A DNA stretch of 7,440 nucleotides from a bacterium (lineage in GTDB: Bacteria; Krumholzibacteriota; Krumholzibacteriia; LZORAL124-64-63): assembly GCA_030591105.1 (NCBI GenBank), contig JAUVBS010000095.1, positions 1-7,440 on the forward strand, written 5' to 3'. Below, piece by piece: positions 5,974 through 7,440 of the stretch. Position 1 is the first letter of the stretch. Every line of letters starts with the position of its first letter. Under the pieces are notes generated by a model. It had not been told where the DNA came from. It was given only the letters and a program-made list of their open reading frames with translations, and made no database searches. A program made the position numbers and the translations under genes.

Positions 5974-7440
5974 AGGGGTGCTGGTGATCGGGGGAGGGAT
6001 CGCAGGGATCCAAACCTCGCTCGATTTGGCCAAGGCCGGTTTCCGGGTACACTTGGTCGAGCGAACCCCGTCCATCGGTGGTCGCATGAGTCAGCTGGAC
6101 AAGGTCTTCCCCACGGTAGACTGCTCCATCTGAATCCTCGGTCCACTGATGATGGATGCCGGTCGGCATCCCCGCATACAACTCCATACTCTGTCCGAGC
6201 TGGTCGGCTTGACCGGACGGGCCGGTGCGTTCAAGGCGCGCGTCCGTACCGAACCGCGCTACGTCGATGCCGACTTGTGCGTTGCTTGCGGCCTGTGCAC
6301 CGAAGCGTGTCCGGCCGTACGTCCGAATCCCTACGACATCGGCATGAAGACGGCGAAGGCCATCGACCGGCCGTTCCCGCAAGCGGTGCCAGCGACCTAC
6401 CACATCGACCGCGAGTGTTGCTTGAACGAGGAGATCCTCGTCTGCGAGCGTTGCGTCAAGGTGTGTGAACCGCTGGCGATCGACTTCGACGACCAGCCGA
6501 CCGAACAGCTGCTCGATGTCGGGGCGGTGGTCGTGGCCACCGGTTTCGACGAGCTCGACCCTCACGAGCTGAATGCTTTCGGCTACGGCCGATCACGCAA
6601 CGTGTTGACAGGTCTCGAATTCGAGCGGCTGCTGTGCGCCACCGGGCCGACCGGTGGACATGTGCTGCGACCAACCGACCTGCAGGTGCCACGCAGCATC
6701 GTGTTCGTGAACTGCGTCGGTTCGCGCGGCGAGGGGGGGCGCTCCTACTGCTCGCGTTATTGCTGCCTCAACTCGGTCAAGGCGGCGATGCTCGCCCATG
6801 AGCACGAGCCCGGTATCGAGGAGTGCGTACTGCTGTACACCGACATGCGCGCCGCGGGGCGCGGTTACGACGACTTCGTCACCCGCACCCTCGATCGTGA
6901 CGACGTCCGGCACGTGCGCGGCCGCCCGGCCAAGCTCGTCGAGGATCCGGACAGCGGCGATCTGACCCTCTGGGTCGAGGATTTCGCCACCGGCCGGCCG
7001 CAGCAGATCACCACCGGCATGGTGGTTCTTTCCACCGCCGCGCTGCCGACGAGAGGTTCGCCGGAGCTGGCCGAGATACTCGGCGTCGACCTCGACGAGA
7101 GTGGCTTCTTCGTCCGCCAGGATACCGAGATAGCGCCGACCGAGACCACGCGTCCGGGCGTTTACGTCGCCGGTAGCGCCGGTTCACCCGCCATCATCCC
7201 CGAATGCGTTTCGCAGGGTGCGGCCGCGGCCATGGCAGCGTCGGTCCACGTGCTCGATCACCGCGATGCGTCCGACGCGCGGGGCCACGCCGAGCCACTC
7301 GACCTCTCGGGTCCGCCCCGGGTCGGCGTGTTCGTCTGCCACTGCGGGGCCAATATCGCCGGTGTGGTCGACGTCCATCAACTGGCTGCCGAAGCGGCCG
7401 ACTTGCCGTACGTCGCCTACGCCACCGACGAGGGGTTTGC
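5954..7440 (+). CDS. HdrA-like iron-sulfur flavoprotein with selenocysteine at codon 60 (3' end outside window)
   Basis: Homologue of heterodisulfide reductase subunit A, the FAD subunit where electrons are bifurcated in Hdr complexes; relatives (BamE and others) accompany class II benzoyl-CoA reductases. FAD motif '[10 protein letters not shown]' is at residues 11-20. TGA at codon 60 falls in 'DCSI-U-ILGP', where HdrA proteins normally have Cys (or Sec), and the frame then stays open for 435 codons to the window end. A ferredoxin insert has C109, C112, C115 and C119, then C155/C156, C164, C167 and C171. A further cluster motif, C254-x11-C266-x3-C270-C271 ('CVGSR...YCSRYCC'), is an HdrA hallmark. 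At 457-470 '[14 protein letters not shown]' appears; this usually opens an HdrA module, so a second copy probably follows. The ATG at 5954 overlaps korC by 20 bases and has a short-spaced site (GAGAAGGG). GTG 5984 after AGAGGGG is an alternative but would cut the first beta strand. A caller that stops at TGA would split or lose this gene. Confidence 0.88.
6131..6133 (+). other. UGA selenocysteine codon
   Basis: In-frame TGA within 'DCSI-U-ILGP', at the second Cys position of the HdrA CxxC-type motif (C57 and U60). Clear HdrA homology lies on both sides of it in the same frame, and a SECIS-like hairpin follows at 6154-6171. Known selenoprotein forms of HdrA in methanogens and in several anaerobic bacteria support Sec over a frameshift or stop. 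Confidence 0.88.
6154..6171 (+). promoter_or_regulatory. Bacterial SECIS hairpin
   Basis: Perfect 7-bp stem GGATGCC/GGCATCC with tetraloop GGTC, starting 20 bases after the TGA; the loop begins 27 bases after it. A G in the first loop positions, a stem of at least four pairs and a loop 16-37 bases from the UGA are the usual bacterial SECIS criteria, and all are met. From memory, the E. coli fdhF element also shows GGUC in its loop. The stem also encodes the residues after the Sec site (MDAGRHP). Confidence 0.8.

Noticed and set aside
6131..6133. TGA as a true stop with a separate downstream gene
   Set aside because: HdrA homology is continuous across it in one frame, a SECIS hairpin follows, and there is no good ribosome site for a new start just downstream.
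6277..6468. Small plus-strand frame inside the hdrA-like gene
   Set aside because: It lies in a different frame from the Cys motifs of HdrA and encodes Arg/Pro-rich sequence without family likeness.

Overview
The window holds seven genes, all on the + strand, in one tightly packed block that reads as part of an operon for anaerobic degradation of aromatic compounds through benzoyl-CoA. The best marker is bamA (oah), a 6-oxocyclohex-1-ene-1-carbonyl-CoA hydrolase, the ring-opening enzyme of that pathway. The strong G/C bias at third codon positions, several 4Fe-4S proteins, a ferredoxin-linked 2-oxoacid oxidoreductase and an HdrA-type flavoprotein with an in-frame UGA suggest a high-GC, strictly anaerobic, selenocysteine-using bacterium. 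A desulfobacterial or similar lineage is possible, but the phylum cannot be fixed from this sequence.

Layout: 1-1554 is the 3' part of a GltD/NfnB-like FAD/NAD(P) oxidoreductase, with its N-terminus outside the window. 1585-2604 is bamA, interrupted by an in-frame TAG; the same frame continues to a second TAG at 2716-2718 and restores the family's usual length of about 377 residues. 2719-2993 is a 275-base gene-free gap with a row of abutting hairpins. 2994-5973 is a four-gene set for a 2-oxoacid:ferredoxin oxidoreductase of 2-oxoglutarate type (korD, korA, korB, korC), whose genes overlap by 14, 4 and 8 bases. From 5954 to the window end is an HdrA-like iron-sulfur flavoprotein with a UGA at codon 60, followed by a good bacterial SECIS hairpin. 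It runs off the right edge.

How the genes probably work together (inference): benzoyl-CoA is reduced by a low-potential reductase not in this window, and BamA opens the modified ring. Acetyl-CoA made downstream enters the TCA cycle. The Kor complex oxidises 2-oxoglutarate and reduces ferredoxin, which supplies ring reduction. The first flavoprotein could exchange electrons between ferredoxin and NAD(P)H, as proposed for KorC/BzdV-like proteins of denitrifying aromatic degraders. The HdrA-like selenoprotein belongs to the electron-bifurcating group found with class II (Bam) benzoyl-CoA reductases.

The points that most deserve a second look are the two in-frame stop codons in one operon (a well-supported selenocysteine UGA and an unexplained TAG in bamA), the hairpin-rich leader before korD, the GIY-YIG-like tail on the first flavoprotein, and the Lys/Gly/Asp repeat tail on KorB.
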